Below are positions 23,125 to 31,647 of a DNA stretch of 64,000 bases, piece by piece. Source of the stretch: Mycobacterium sp. 1245111.1 (GTDB lineage Bacteria; Actinomycetota; Actinomycetes; Mycobacteriales; Mycobacteriaceae). The notes beneath the pieces are model-generated. The model was not told the DNA's origin. It did not search any database and saw only the letters and a list, made by a program, of their open reading frames with translations. Every line of letters begins with the position of its first letter. The stretch's first letter is position 1. Both the position numbers and the translations under genes were made by a program. The DNA is taken from contig NZ_LZLV01000117.1 of assembly GCF_001673405.1 (NCBI RefSeq), positions 1-64,000 on the forward strand, written 5' to 3'.

Positions 23125-24237
23125 ATGGGGACTGACGTACTGCCCGACGACCGAGCACTTCGGTTCGGACGTCGGCGGCGGGCGCTGGAGCAGATGGAAG
23201 CCCACGACATCGACGTCCTGGTGCTGGGTCGCCAGGCCAACGTCCGTTACGTGACCGGTGCGCCGCAGTTGTGGATAGGCGGGACAAGACCTTTCGGCCC
23301 GGTGTGCGTGATGCTGCGGGGTAGCGGTGAGATCTTCCTGATGAGCACCGACGACGAAGGCGTGCCCGACGAGATCGGCCGCGACCGGCTCTATGGGCTG
23401 GCGTGGAACCCGATGACATTCATCGACGTGCTGAAGAACATCGACGGATCGTCGACCGCCAAGCGGGTCGGAACCGACGCCATCACACCGACTTTCGCAA
23501 CGTTGTTGCCGATGGCGTTCCCGAACGCCGAGCTGGTCGACGGCGAACTGCCGATGCTCGCCGCGCGCCGGACCAAGACGCCCGATGAGCTGGCGGCCAT
23601 GTCCGCCGCGGTGCGGGTGGCCGGGGCCGGGATCGCCGGAGGCGTCGCGGAGTTACGCGCCGGCCTGACCGAGCAGACGCTGACCGGCGCGGTGCTCGAG
23701 GCGATGGCCGCCGGCGGCGTGAGCACGCCTGCCACCCAGGACGCCGCGTGGGTGACGTCCCGCGAACACCCGTGGCAACGCGCGCACGGCGAGGTGCGCG
23801 ACGGCGACCTGGTCGCGTTCAGCGCTGGGGCACTCGCCGACGGTTACGTCGCCGAGGTCGCCCGTACCTGGCCGGTGGGTGAGACGACGGATGCGATCTG
23901 TGCACTCTATGAACGATCGAATCACCTGTGGGACAAGCTGATTGCGGTCTGCCGGCCTCGCGCCCGGGCCGGTGATCTGCTGGCCGCCTACGAGGCCGCC
24001 GGTGAGCCGGCACCGCCGATGGCGGTCGCACACGGGCTCGGGCTCGGCTTCGACCCGCCGGTGATCTCCCGGCGACTCCCGGTCACCGCAGACGCCGAAC
24101 GGCTGGATCCGGGAATGGTGTTGGCGTTGACGGCTTACGTGTGGCAGGAGGGCGTCGGCGGGGTGCTGCGCCGCGACAGTGTCGTCATCGCCGACGACGG
24201 GCCGCAGGTGTTGACCGCCAGCCCGCTATGGCAGTAG
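23125..24237 (+). CDS. M24-fold protein with degenerate metal site
   Basis: 370 aa from ATG 23125, after GGAGGAG (GTG 23116 is a weaker choice). Same two-domain M24 architecture: MEAHDIDVLVLGRQANVRYVTG, then the pita-bread region. Metal ligands are largely replaced: first Asp is Ser (AFSAG), second Asp is Glu (YVAEVARTW), His kept (VAHGLGL), first Glu is Thr (LALTAYV), last Glu is Asp (RRDSVVI). It probably partners with the intact M24 enzyme or binds substrate without hydrolysis. Confidence 0.88.
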   Translation: MGTDVLPDDRALRFGRRRRALEQMEAHDIDVLVLGRQANVRYVTGAPQLWIGGTRPFGPVCVMLRGSGEIFLMSTDDEGVPDEIGRDRLYGLAWNPMTFIDVLKNIDGSSTAKRVGTDAITPTFATLLPMAFPNAELVDGELPMLAARRTKTPDELAAMSAAVRVAGAGIAGGVAELRAGLTEQTLTGAVLEAMAAGGVSTPATQDAAWVTSREHPWQRAHGEVRDGDLVAFSAGALADGYVAEVARTWPVGETTDAICALYERSNHLWDKLIAVCRPRARAGDLLAAYEAAGEPAPPMAVAHGLGLGFDPPVISRRLPVTADAERLDPGMVLALTAYVWQEGVGGVLRRDSVVIADDGPQVLTASPLWQ

Positions 24238-25479
24238 ATCACCGAATCGCTGTGTCTCCCAGAGGTTCAGCGCATTTGTGAGCATCTGCAGCGGTGCCCG
24301 CACGCTCTCGTCGCCCTTGATCCGCGGGTCTTTACGGGTGAGTGTCCCCGCTTGGGCGCCGAAACGCTTGCCGATCAGCGCGGGGATGTCGAGTAGCCAG
24401 GCGACCGTCATGATCCCGACGTAGAGCATCACCTGTCTACGAAGCTCCGGCACCTGGAGAGTTGGCCCACCACAACGGCGTGCCTCGTCGATGAACAGGC
24501 CCAACAGCTCGTCGAGACGGTGGTCCCATAGATCGGTCTCGGCGCCTGACATCGCACCCCACAGCGCCATCGCGACGTTCATCTGGCCGGCGCAACCCCA
24601 GTCCATCAGACCACAGTGCAGTTGGCCGTAGCTATCGCGCCAGAACCAGGCGTTGTCGACGTTGGCGTTCCAGTGACACAGCGCAATGTAGTCGGGGTTG
24701 CGGGCGAGGTAGTCCCACACCGCCGTTTCCCGGTCCAACAACCGCGGCGCTTCATCACGTAGCCGCGAAAGGAATTGTGGTGAGCGGATATTGGCGGGCA
24801 GCAGGCCCGGGCTGGTCGCCGCGAAATCGGTGAGCTGATCGAGCCGGCGGGCAAGCTTGTCGGCGTCGATCGGCGCCCGCTCTCCCACCTGCGCGGCTTG
24901 CATGTCGACCGGGAATTGGTCACCGACCGGTATTTGGCCAGACCGGTGACCGCCCGCCAGCCGGCCCAGCGCGCACATCAGGGTGCGGTAATGCGCCACC
25001 GGCTCGGGCATCTCATAGTCGAGGCATTTGTGATACTGGCGCTCGATACCGTTGGCGCCAAATAAGATTCGCTCGGTGATCAGCAGCCCGGTGCCGGTGT
25101 CGCGGTGGTAGTCGGCGAACTGGGTGACCGGAACCCTGATCGGGAATCCCGGCTCGCGCGACAGCGACGCGAATAGTATCTCGGACTCCATCTGTGTTTT
25201 GCCGCGATCGCGGATGGGGCTGTCGAAGTCGCGAGAGAACTTCACGAAAAGATCGGTGAGCGCACCCGGCGCTGCGTACTCGACGCGTAACAGAGCCTTG
25301 CGGCCGGTGCTGCCGCCGGAGACCTCGGCGAATCGGGTGATCCGGGTGACCGAGTTGTCGATGCCGTAGGCACGAAATGCCTCGGTGAGAAACGCTGTGC
25401 CACCGGCACGTAACGCGTTCGGGTCGGCCGGCATCGACAGGCCGAGGTGATCGCCGACCACCCATCGATCTGTCGACAT
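24226..25479 (-). CDS. APH/choline-kinase-fold protein with altered Brenner motif
   Basis: 417 aa from ATG 25477-25479. Kinase-like N-lobe (GGSTGRKALLRVEYA, LFVKFSRDFD), C-lobe with HWNANVDNAWFW where HxDxxxxN is expected; the catalytic Asp is Asn, though the final Asn and the metal Asp of MDWGCAG are present. May be a pseudokinase or an unusual phosphotransferase. Last gene of the P450 operon; overlaps the convergent M24 gene by 12 nt and the SDR start by 1 nt. Confidence 0.83.
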   Translation of the reverse strand: MSTDRWVVGDHLGLSMPADPNALRAGGTAFLTEAFRAYGIDNSVTRITRFAEVSGGSTGRKALLRVEYAAPGALTDLFVKFSRDFDSPIRDRGKTQMESEILFASLSREPGFPIRVPVTQFADYHRDTGTGLLITERILFGANGIERQYHKCLDYEMPEPVAHYRTLMCALGRLAGGHRSGQIPVGDQFPVDMQAAQVGERAPIDADKLARRLDQLTDFAATSPGLLPANIRSPQFLSRLRDEAPRLLDRETAVWDYLARNPDYIALCHWNANVDNAWFWRDSYGQLHCGLMDWGCAGQMNVAMALWGAMSGAETDLWDHRLDELLGLFIDEARRCGGPTLQVPELRRQVMLYVGIMTVAWLLDIPALIGKRFGAQAGTLTRKDPRIKGDESVRAPLQMLTNALNLWETQRFGDLLP

Positions 25480-26240
25480 CACCAGGTCTGTTCGGCGGCT
25501 CGCACCAGCATGTGGTTGACCGCCACTCTGCGGTGACGGGTGACGATGTACAGCACGGCATCGGCGACGTCCTCGGACGCCAGCTTGACCATGCCGGCGG
25601 TCTGACGATCGAACGCTTCGCGCGATTCCGCGGACAGATGGTCGCTGATCTCGGTGTCGACGGTGCCGGGGCCGACCACCCCGACGCGGACCCGCTGGCC
25701 GATCAGCTCCTGGCGGATCCCCTCGCTGAAGGCATTCACCCCGAATTTGGTCAGCGAGTAGACGGCGGTGCCCGGGCGGGCCACCCAGCCGGCGGTGGAG
25801 CTGATCGTGACGATGTCGGCGACGCCGCGCGGTGAGTCCGCGGCGGCATGGATCAGGTGCGGGATCGCGGCCCGGGTCACGTACAGCACGCCCTGGATGT
25901 TGACTCGCACGAGGTCGTCCCAATCCTGCAGTGTCGCTTGGGAGGCCGGCGACATTCGGATCAGGCCCGCGTTGTTCACGACGGTGTCCAGCCGCCCCAG
26001 CTCTGTCACGCTGCGCTGCACAGCCGCGGTCACCTGGTCGGCGTCGGTGACGTCGGCGGGCACCGCCACGGCTCGGCCGCCGGCGGACTCGATCTCAGCC
26101 TTCAGCTGATCGAGCCGGTCGGCGCGGCGGGCCAGCAGTGCGACGGCCGCACCCTCGGCGGCCAGCGCCCGCGCCGTCGCGGCGCCGATGCCGCTGCTGG
26201 CGCCGGTGACCAGCGCCGCGGTGCCGGTCAGTTCAGGCAT
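25479..26240 (-). CDS. Short-chain dehydrogenase/reductase
   Basis: 253 aa. Classical SDR with intact sites: VTGASSGIGAATARALA, ADVTDADQV, NNAGLI, TISSTAGW (Ser), AVYSLTKFGV (Tyr, Lys). NAD(P)-dependent oxidoreductase. In the operon between the CoA-transferase (8-nt overlap) and the kinase-fold gene (1-nt overlap); it probably oxidises or reduces a hydroxy intermediate of the same pathway. Confidence 0.93.
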   Translation of the reverse strand: MPELTGTAALVTGASSGIGAATARALAAEGAAVALLARRADRLDQLKAEIESAGGRAVAVPADVTDADQVTAAVQRSVTELGRLDTVVNNAGLIRMSPASQATLQDWDDLVRVNIQGVLYVTRAAIPHLIHAAADSPRGVADIVTISSTAGWVARPGTAVYSLTKFGVNAFSEGIRQELIGQRVRVGVVGPGTVDTEISDHLSAESREAFDRQTAGMVKLASEDVADAVLYIVTRHRRVAVNHMLVRAAEQTW

Positions 26241-28545
26241 TACGCCGCTCCTCCGTCAGGATCACGTTACGAACATAGTCATCCTGCTCACCGAGATCCG
26301 GGGCGCCGCGAGCGATATCGGTGTCCGCGATCGACATCCGCCACGGCGCTGCCAGCACCGGTCGCTGTCCCTCGCGGTGATCGCTGACGAAGCGGTACAG
26401 ATCGCGGTCCCAGAGCAGCGGGTCGCTGATGACGTCCAGCGCGGTGGCGCTCTTGGTCGCTGGTACGCCGGCGGCGCGAAGTTGGTGCGCCAGCTCGGTA
26501 GCGTCGTGGTCGCGGGTCAACTCGGCGAGTGCCACGTCGAGCGCATCGACGTGAACGAGGCGATCCGCGAGTGTGGCGAACCGCGGGTCTTCCGCCAGCA
26601 CTGCGGTGTCGAGTGCTTGACACAGTTCGCGCCACTGCGCCTCGTCGGACACGGCGATGGCCACCCAGTCGCCACCGGTGCACGGGTAGCAGTTGTGCGG
26701 GGCCATGTTTGCGTGCCGGTTTCCGTCTGGCCGCAGTGGCGTTCCGGTGAGTTCCTGGGCGAGTAGGCAGTCGCCGATCATCGACGACAGCGTCTCCACC
26801 GCCGACAGGTCGACGAACTGCCCTTCGCCGATGAGGTCGCGATGAAGGAGCGCTGCCACAGTGGCGAACGCGGCGGCGGCGCCGACGGTGGAATCGCCGT
26901 AGCGCATGCTGGTGCCCAGCGGTGGTCCGCCAGGATAGCCCACCAGCGAGGCGACCCCGGCGAGCGCGGCGAAGCATGGGGCGTAGCCGGTCTGATAACC
27001 CATCGGCCCGTCGTTGCCCCACATCTTGATCGACACCGAGATGATGTCCTGCTTCAGCATTTTCAGCTGGTCGTAGCCCAGACCCATTCGTTCCATCGCG
27101 CCGGGCCGCAGATTGTTGATGACAACGTCGCTGTGTGAGATCAGCGCGCGTAGCCGGTCGATGTCCTGGGTCGACTTGAGGTCCAGCTCGACGCTGAGCA
27201 CTTCGGGGTTGATGCTGAGGAAGAAGGGTGCGTGGTTGATGTCGGTGCCGCCGTAGGCGCGCATCTCGTCGGGATGGGTCGAGCTTTCCACCTTGATTAC
27301 CTCGGCGCCGAGGAACGCCAGCAGCTTGCCCGCGTATGGCCCCGCCCAGACTTTGGTGAGTTCGACGACGCGTACTCCTTCCAGTGGTCCGCCGCGCCGC
27401 TTTCTCGGTGTTTTGAGTTGCGCCGACACCACTTTCGGAGGCCGATGCTCCCGGATGTCGTCGGTGTCCTGACCGAGGGCGGGTGCCGGGCTGGTAATCC
27501 GGGCCGGTGATCTGCTCAGTAGGTAGGGGACACCGGGATAGGCGGCGGTGCCCAGCACCGGATGCGTGATCTCATGGAAGAAGCCGCGGTGCCGGTACTG
27601 CGGTGAGGTCTTCAGGTCGGTTGCGCCGGTGACCGGCACCAGCGGAACACCAAGGCGCTGAGCCTCGTCGGAGACCGCGTCCTTGTTGAGATCGCGCACC
27701 CAATCCGCGAAGCCGCGCTGGAAACGGCTCACCTTCTTCGGCGTGACCGAGAACTCGAGCCAGTCGTCCTCGAAGTCGTCGAGCCAGTCCGGTTGACCCA
27801 TCAGCTTTTTGAGACCGGCCCAATGGCTGCCGCTGGTCATGTACAGGTAGACGAAGCCGTCCGCGCAGGCGAAGAACGAGGCGGGGCCTTGCTGGTCATA
27901 ATCGTCGCGGGTGTTCGCCGGCGAGATCTCGCCGGCGACGAACCGGCCCAGCACACAGTCGGCGCGCGAGGCCAGCACCGCGTGGGCGGACACGTCGATG
28001 AATTCGCCGGCGCCGGTGTGCAGCTTGCGAAACAACGACGACGCGACGCACAGCGCCGCATCCAGTCCTGCCTCGTAGTCGGCCAGAAATCGACCGGGCC
28101 CCTTCAGCGGCGGTCTGGCCGGATCGGCGTGGCTGGGCGTGTGAAAGCCCCAACCACTGCTGTGAAAGACGTTGAGGCTCTGCGCGTTCTGCAACTCCGG
28201 GGGCGCATCGATGCCGTATGGGGTAATCGAGCAGAACACCACGCCGGGGTGGCGACGGGCGAGGTCGCTCACCGATAGCTCGCCGATGACGGCGGCGGCC
28301 GTCGCAATGAGGCTGTCCAACTCGGCGATTACGACCGAACGCTTGTTGGTGTTCAGATACGCGAACACCGCGCTGCGCTCTGGGCCGTCGTCGCCGACGA
28401 GCGGGGCCATCGCCCGGGTGGGGCTGCCACCCGGGGGCTCGACCTTGATCACCTCGGCACCGAAGTCCGCGAGCAGTTTCCCGCAGTATTCTCCGGCAAC
28501 GGATTCGGCTAACTCGACGACTCGGATGCCGGCCAGTGCCGACAT
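26233..28545 (-). CDS. Two-domain family III CoA-transferase (CaiB/BaiF-type fusion)
   Basis: 770 aa, two complete family III CoA-transferase domains in tandem (about residues 1-370 and 385-770; each begins IRVVELAESVAGEYCGKLLA-type or VRVVELTKVWAGPYAGKLLA-type sequence). The catalytic Asp is recognisable in both: LADYEAG and MRYGDSTVG. Single-domain enzymes form interlocked dimers; this fusion would make one in a single chain. It likely activates or exchanges the CoA of a pathway acid. 1 nt after the crotonase gene. Confidence 0.93.
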   Translation of the reverse strand: MSALAGIRVVELAESVAGEYCGKLLADFGAEVIKVEPPGGSPTRAMAPLVGDDGPERSAVFAYLNTNKRSVVIAELDSLIATAAAVIGELSVSDLARRHPGVVFCSITPYGIDAPPELQNAQSLNVFHSSGWGFHTPSHADPARPPLKGPGRFLADYEAGLDAALCVASSLFRKLHTGAGEFIDVSAHAVLASRADCVLGRFVAGEISPANTRDDYDQQGPASFFACADGFVYLYMTSGSHWAGLKKLMGQPDWLDDFEDDWLEFSVTPKKVSRFQRGFADWVRDLNKDAVSDEAQRLGVPLVPVTGATDLKTSPQYRHRGFFHEITHPVLGTAAYPGVPYLLSRSPARITSPAPALGQDTDDIREHRPPKVVSAQLKTPRKRRGGPLEGVRVVELTKVWAGPYAGKLLAFLGAEVIKVESSTHPDEMRAYGGTDINHAPFFLSINPEVLSVELDLKSTQDIDRLRALISHSDVVINNLRPGAMERMGLGYDQLKMLKQDIISVSIKMWGNDGPMGYQTGYAPCFAALAGVASLVGYPGGPPLGTSMRYGDSTVGAAAAFATVAALLHRDLIGEGQFVDLSAVETLSSMIGDCLLAQELTGTPLRPDGNRHANMAPHNCYPCTGGDWVAIAVSDEAQWRELCQALDTAVLAEDPRFATLADRLVHVDALDVALAELTRDHDATELAHQLRAAGVPATKSATALDVISDPLLWDRDLYRFVSDHREGQRPVLAAPWRMSIADTDIARGAPDLGEQDDYVRNVILTEERRNA

Positions 28546-28546
28546 G

Positions 28547-29515
28547 TCAGGGCTTGGCGCGACCCGAGCGGCTCAGCCGCCATTCGGGCGGGAAGTTCAG
28601 GTCGTTGTCTTTGACGACGTTGTTGAGACCCTGTTCGAAGGTGCCGCCGGTCAGGTCGACCTCTTCGGCGTCGTTCTTGATCATCGGCAGCATGCCCTCG
28701 ACCATGCCGGTGAGCAGGCTTCCGAAGTACTCGCCCTTGTGTTGCTTGTACAACTCGAGGAAGGTCTTCTGCACCGCGACCGTGTCGGTCGGACGCGACC
28801 TCGAACACGCCAGCGCGTACTTCTCGGTCTCGGCCTCCAGCTTGTCGCGGGGCACCACGCTGTTGACGAAGCCACAGTCGTACATCTCTTTCGCGCTGAA
28901 CGGCCTTCCGGTGAACAGCATTTCAGAGAATTTACGCAGACCCATCGTTTCCGCCCACCACCACAGCCGCGGGCCCCACCCGACGTAGCGGAATGCGGGA
29001 TGACCGAACAGCGCGTCGTCGCTGGCGATCACCAGGTCCGCGTCGCCGGCCTGGTAGAAGTGCCAGCCGTAGCAGTACCCCTTGGCCTCGATGATGCTGA
29101 TCTTGCGAAGCTCCTGCAGCGGGCGGTTTCCGGCGCGTGCCTTGGCGTAGAAGTCGGTGACGGTGGACAGGTAGCGGTACGAACCCCCAGGCGGGTATTT
29201 GACGTCGTCGTCGTTGATCGCCAGCTCGTGATGCAGTGGCAGGCCGGGGTTTTCGAGCATCGGGCGCTGCTCGGGCAGGTCGCCACCACTGCCGAAATCG
29301 TCGCCCTCGCCGCGGATCACGACGACCTTCACTTCGTCGTCGACGTTGCATTTGTGGATCAGGTCGGCGTAGTTCTGCCGCATGCCCAGGCTGGTGGCGT
29401 TCTGGGCGTCGGGACGGTCGAACGTGATGTAGGCGATGCGGTTTTTCTTGTCCTTCTCGAACCTGATGTACTGCTCGGCTTCCTTCTTCAGCTTTTCGTA
29501 GTCGAATTCGACCAT
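28547..29515 (-). CDS. Crotonase/enoyl-CoA hydratase-family protein
   Basis: 322 aa from ATG 29513-29515 with GGAGATGG upstream. Crotonase fold: ITFDRPDAQNATSLGMRQ, oxyanion GEGDDFGSGGDL, EAKGYCYGWHFYQAGDADLVIASDDALFGHP, then FGHPAFRYVGWG in place of the usual PE (Glu144 position is Ala), while Glu164-equivalent SEMLFTG is present. About 60 aa longer than simple hydratases, with a C-terminal extension. Could be a hydrolase or C-C lyase rather than hydratase. In operon with P450 upstream. Confidence 0.88.
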   Translation of the reverse strand: MVEFDYEKLKKEAEQYIRFEKDKKNRIAYITFDRPDAQNATSLGMRQNYADLIHKCNVDDEVKVVVIRGEGDDFGSGGDLPEQRPMLENPGLPLHHELAINDDDVKYPPGGSYRYLSTVTDFYAKARAGNRPLQELRKISIIEAKGYCYGWHFYQAGDADLVIASDDALFGHPAFRYVGWGPRLWWWAETMGLRKFSEMLFTGRPFSAKEMYDCGFVNSVVPRDKLEAETEKYALACSRSRPTDTVAVQKTFLELYKQHKGEYFGSLLTGMVEGMLPMIKNDAEEVDLTGGTFEQGLNNVVKDNDLNFPPEWRLSRSGRAKP

Positions 29516-29541
29516 GAGCCATCTCCAATGTTGGTTGTTGA

Positions 29542-30753
29542 TTATTTGAGCAAGGTCGCCGGCATGGTCTCCCATCCCCGCACCGTCGAGGTCGGGCTGA
29601 GCTTGGCTCTGCTCAAGTCGACGTCCCACTCCGGGAAGCGCTTGAGGATCTCCTCGAGAGCGATGCGCCCCTCCAACCGTGCCAACGCCGAGCCCAGACA
29701 GAAGTGGGTGCCGACGCCGAACGCCAGGTGCTGGCGGGGCGGGCGGTGGATGTTGAATTCCTCGCTGTCCGAGCCGAATTGACGTGGGTCGCGGTTGGCG
29801 GCGCCGATCAGCATCATCATTACCGCGCCTTCGGGCACGGTCTGGTCGTGGAGGGTGATGTCGCGGGTCACGTAGCGCGCCGCATGCGGTGCCGGCGGCT
29901 CGAATCGCAGCAGTTCCTCCACGGCGTGCGGGATCAGCCCGGGGTTGTCGACCAGTTCGCGGCGCTGATCCGGGTGCTCGGCGAGAACCTTTCCGGCCCA
30001 ACCGATCAGCCGCGTGGTGGTCTCGTTGCCGGCGCCCGCGACCACGTTGAGGTAGATCAGCAACTCGTCGCGCGTCAGCCGACGGGTGGTGCCAGTCTCG
30101 TCGGCAAACTCGACGTTGAGCAGCTCGGTCATGATGTCGTCGGAGGGATGCTCGGCTCGCCAGTCGATGTAGGCGGCGAAGATCTCGCCGGTAACCAGGC
30201 CTCCTTCGGCGTTCATCGGCTTGCCGGCTTCGGTGCGCATCTGCGCTCCTGTGTGGTCGCGGATGAACTCCTGGTCGTCCTCGGGGATTCCGAGCAACAT
30301 GCTGATCACCTTCATCGGCATCTGCGCGCCCAGGTCGCCGACGAAGTCGATGTGGCCCGTCCCGATCAGGGGATCCAATGACTGGGCGCAGAAGTCGCGG
30401 ATCTGGGTTTCCAGCGCAGCGATTTTGCGCGGGGTGAACATCCGGGAGAGCAGTTTGCGGTGGATGTCGTGGACCGGTGGGTCTTCCATGATGAGCAGGC
30501 CGGGGGGAATGTCGAGGTTGGCCTTGATCAGTTCGACGATGATGCCGCGCGCCGAACTGAACGTGCCGTGATCGACCAACGCCTTGTCGACGTCGGCGAA
30601 ACGGCTCAGCGCGTAGAAGTCGTGCTCGGCGTTGTAATACAGCGGTGCCTCTTCGCGCAGCCGCGCGAACGTCGGGTAGGGGTCGGCGTTGACGACGACG
30701 TCGTATGGGTCGTAGTGCACGTCTTGGACGTTCGCGTCGGTGCTGATGGTCAC
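29542..30753 (-). CDS. Cytochrome P450 (CYP125/142-like fold)
   Basis: 403 aa. I-helix AGAGNETTTRLIGW, ExxR (EELLRFE), heme loop FGVGTHFCLGSALARLEG. Head of the minus-strand operon with crotonase (26 nt), CoA-transferase, SDR and kinase-fold gene. Hydroxylation of the pathway substrate is the likely role. The CTCTAT..CGTAG operator candidate is 53 nt upstream of its start. Confidence 0.95.
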   Translation of the reverse strand: MTISTDANVQDVHYDPYDVVVNADPYPTFARLREEAPLYYNAEHDFYALSRFADVDKALVDHGTFSSARGIIVELIKANLDIPPGLLIMEDPPVHDIHRKLLSRMFTPRKIAALETQIRDFCAQSLDPLIGTGHIDFVGDLGAQMPMKVISMLLGIPEDDQEFIRDHTGAQMRTEAGKPMNAEGGLVTGEIFAAYIDWRAEHPSDDIMTELLNVEFADETGTTRRLTRDELLIYLNVVAGAGNETTTRLIGWAGKVLAEHPDQRRELVDNPGLIPHAVEELLRFEPPAPHAARYVTRDITLHDQTVPEGAVMMMLIGAANRDPRQFGSDSEEFNIHRPPRQHLAFGVGTHFCLGSALARLEGRIALEEILKRFPEWDVDLSRAKLSPTSTVRGWETMPATLLK

Positions 30754-30805
30754 GAGATCTTGCCTTCCGCCACAACTTCGTTAGGGCTTACTTGCGACCG
30801 CTCGA

Positions 30806-30819
30806 CTCTATTACCGTAG
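30806..30819. promoter_or_regulatory. CTCTAT-N3-CGTAG motif upstream of the P450 operon
   Basis: CTCTATTACCGTAG, extending as an inverted repeat CTCTA-N6-TAGAG (30806-30821). Shares 11 of 14 bases with the motif at 31596-31609 next to the TetR gene, so probably the same regulator binds both. Confidence 0.6.
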
Positions 30820-30846
30820 AGAACTATACGGGCCGGATTCGGCGGG

Positions 30847-31590
30847 CTATTTCGCGCGCGATTCCAGCGCGGCGCCGTCGTGGGTGAGTTGCCCTTGCTG
30901 CTTGCTGTGCAAGATGCCGGCGACGATGGCCGACAGGACGGCGTCGAGTTGTTCGGGGCTGGTGATGATCCGGTCGCCATGGACGAAGCGCAGCATCAGG
31001 CCGTTGATGAAGGTCAGCGTGACGTTGCTGAGGTCGTCGACTACGGCGGGGTCGAGCTCGGCGCCGTGGGGCAACAACTGGACCACGATGTCGTGGTGCA
31101 GCTTGGTGAAGGCGTCCACCGCGCGCTGCAAGGTGGCGCCGATCGCGGGATCGCGGGTGGCCTGGATGGTCATTTCGTAGCGGGCCCGGGTGCGGCTCAA
31201 CTGGGGTTCTTCGCCGCTCTGGATGACGACCTTGGCCAGCGCCGACGCCGACCCGTCGTCGACCGCGCCGCTATCGGCAACGGTCTGCAACGCCGCCAGG
31301 TCGAGTTCGACCATCCGCTCGGCAACGGCGTGCAGCAGCGCCGAACGGGTCCGGAAGTAGAACGACGTCGTGCCGTCGGGAACGCCGGCGCGGCCGTCGA
31401 CCTTGAGGTGGCTCAGGCCCTTGGCGCCGTCGTCGGCGAGCAGTTGGATCGCCGCATCGCACAGTTCGCGGCGGCGTTGATCGGGGTTGGGCTTGCGTCT
31501 CTTAGGTATCCCGGCAGTGTAGCGGCCGCTTACCCGCGGTTTTGTTGTCAAAGCAGATCCCGGCGACGAGCTAGGTTTCGTTTCGACCAA
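30847..31590 (-). CDS. TetR-family regulator of the P450 operon (predicted)
   Basis: 247 aa from TTG 31588-31590 (TTG 31551 also possible; no ATG/GTG in a good position). Basic N-terminal tail, HTH at about residues 38-85 (RRRELCDAAIQLLADDGAKGLSHLKVD, GTTSFYFRTRSALL), then TetR ligand domain. It is the upstream neighbour of the P450 operon on the same strand, and shares an operator-like motif with it. Confidence 0.85.
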   Translation of the reverse strand: MVETKPSSSPGSALTTKPRVSGRYTAGIPKRRKPNPDQRRRELCDAAIQLLADDGAKGLSHLKVDGRAGVPDGTTSFYFRTRSALLHAVAERMVELDLAALQTVADSGAVDDGSASALAKVVIQSGEEPQLSRTRARYEMTIQATRDPAIGATLQRAVDAFTKLHHDIVVQLLPHGAELDPAVVDDLSNVTLTFINGLMLRFVHGDRIITSPEQLDAVLSAIVAGILHSKQQGQLTHDGAALESRAK

Positions 31591-31595
31591 GACTA

Positions 31596-31609
31596 CTCTA
31601 TATTCGTAG
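31596..31609. promoter_or_regulatory. CTCTAT-N3-CGTAG motif at the TetR/hypothetical divergent promoter
   Basis: CTCTATATTCGTAG, flanked to give ACTAC-N9-GTAGT (31592-31610). Matches the motif at 30806-30819. Lies at the start of tetR and upstream of the divergent gene 31648. Confidence 0.58.
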
Positions 31610-31647
31610 TGTCAGCCAATAAATGCGAATCGTCGAACGGACTCCCT

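Noticed and set aside
24226..25923. Longer kinase-fold start upstream of 25479
   Set aside because: It would overlap the SDR gene by more than 400 nt; the coupled ATG at 25479 overlaps the SDR stop by one base and fits the fold.
31609..31647. Upstream GTG start for the 31648 hypothetical gene
   Set aside because: It would begin in the operator motif, and no ribosome site precedes it.
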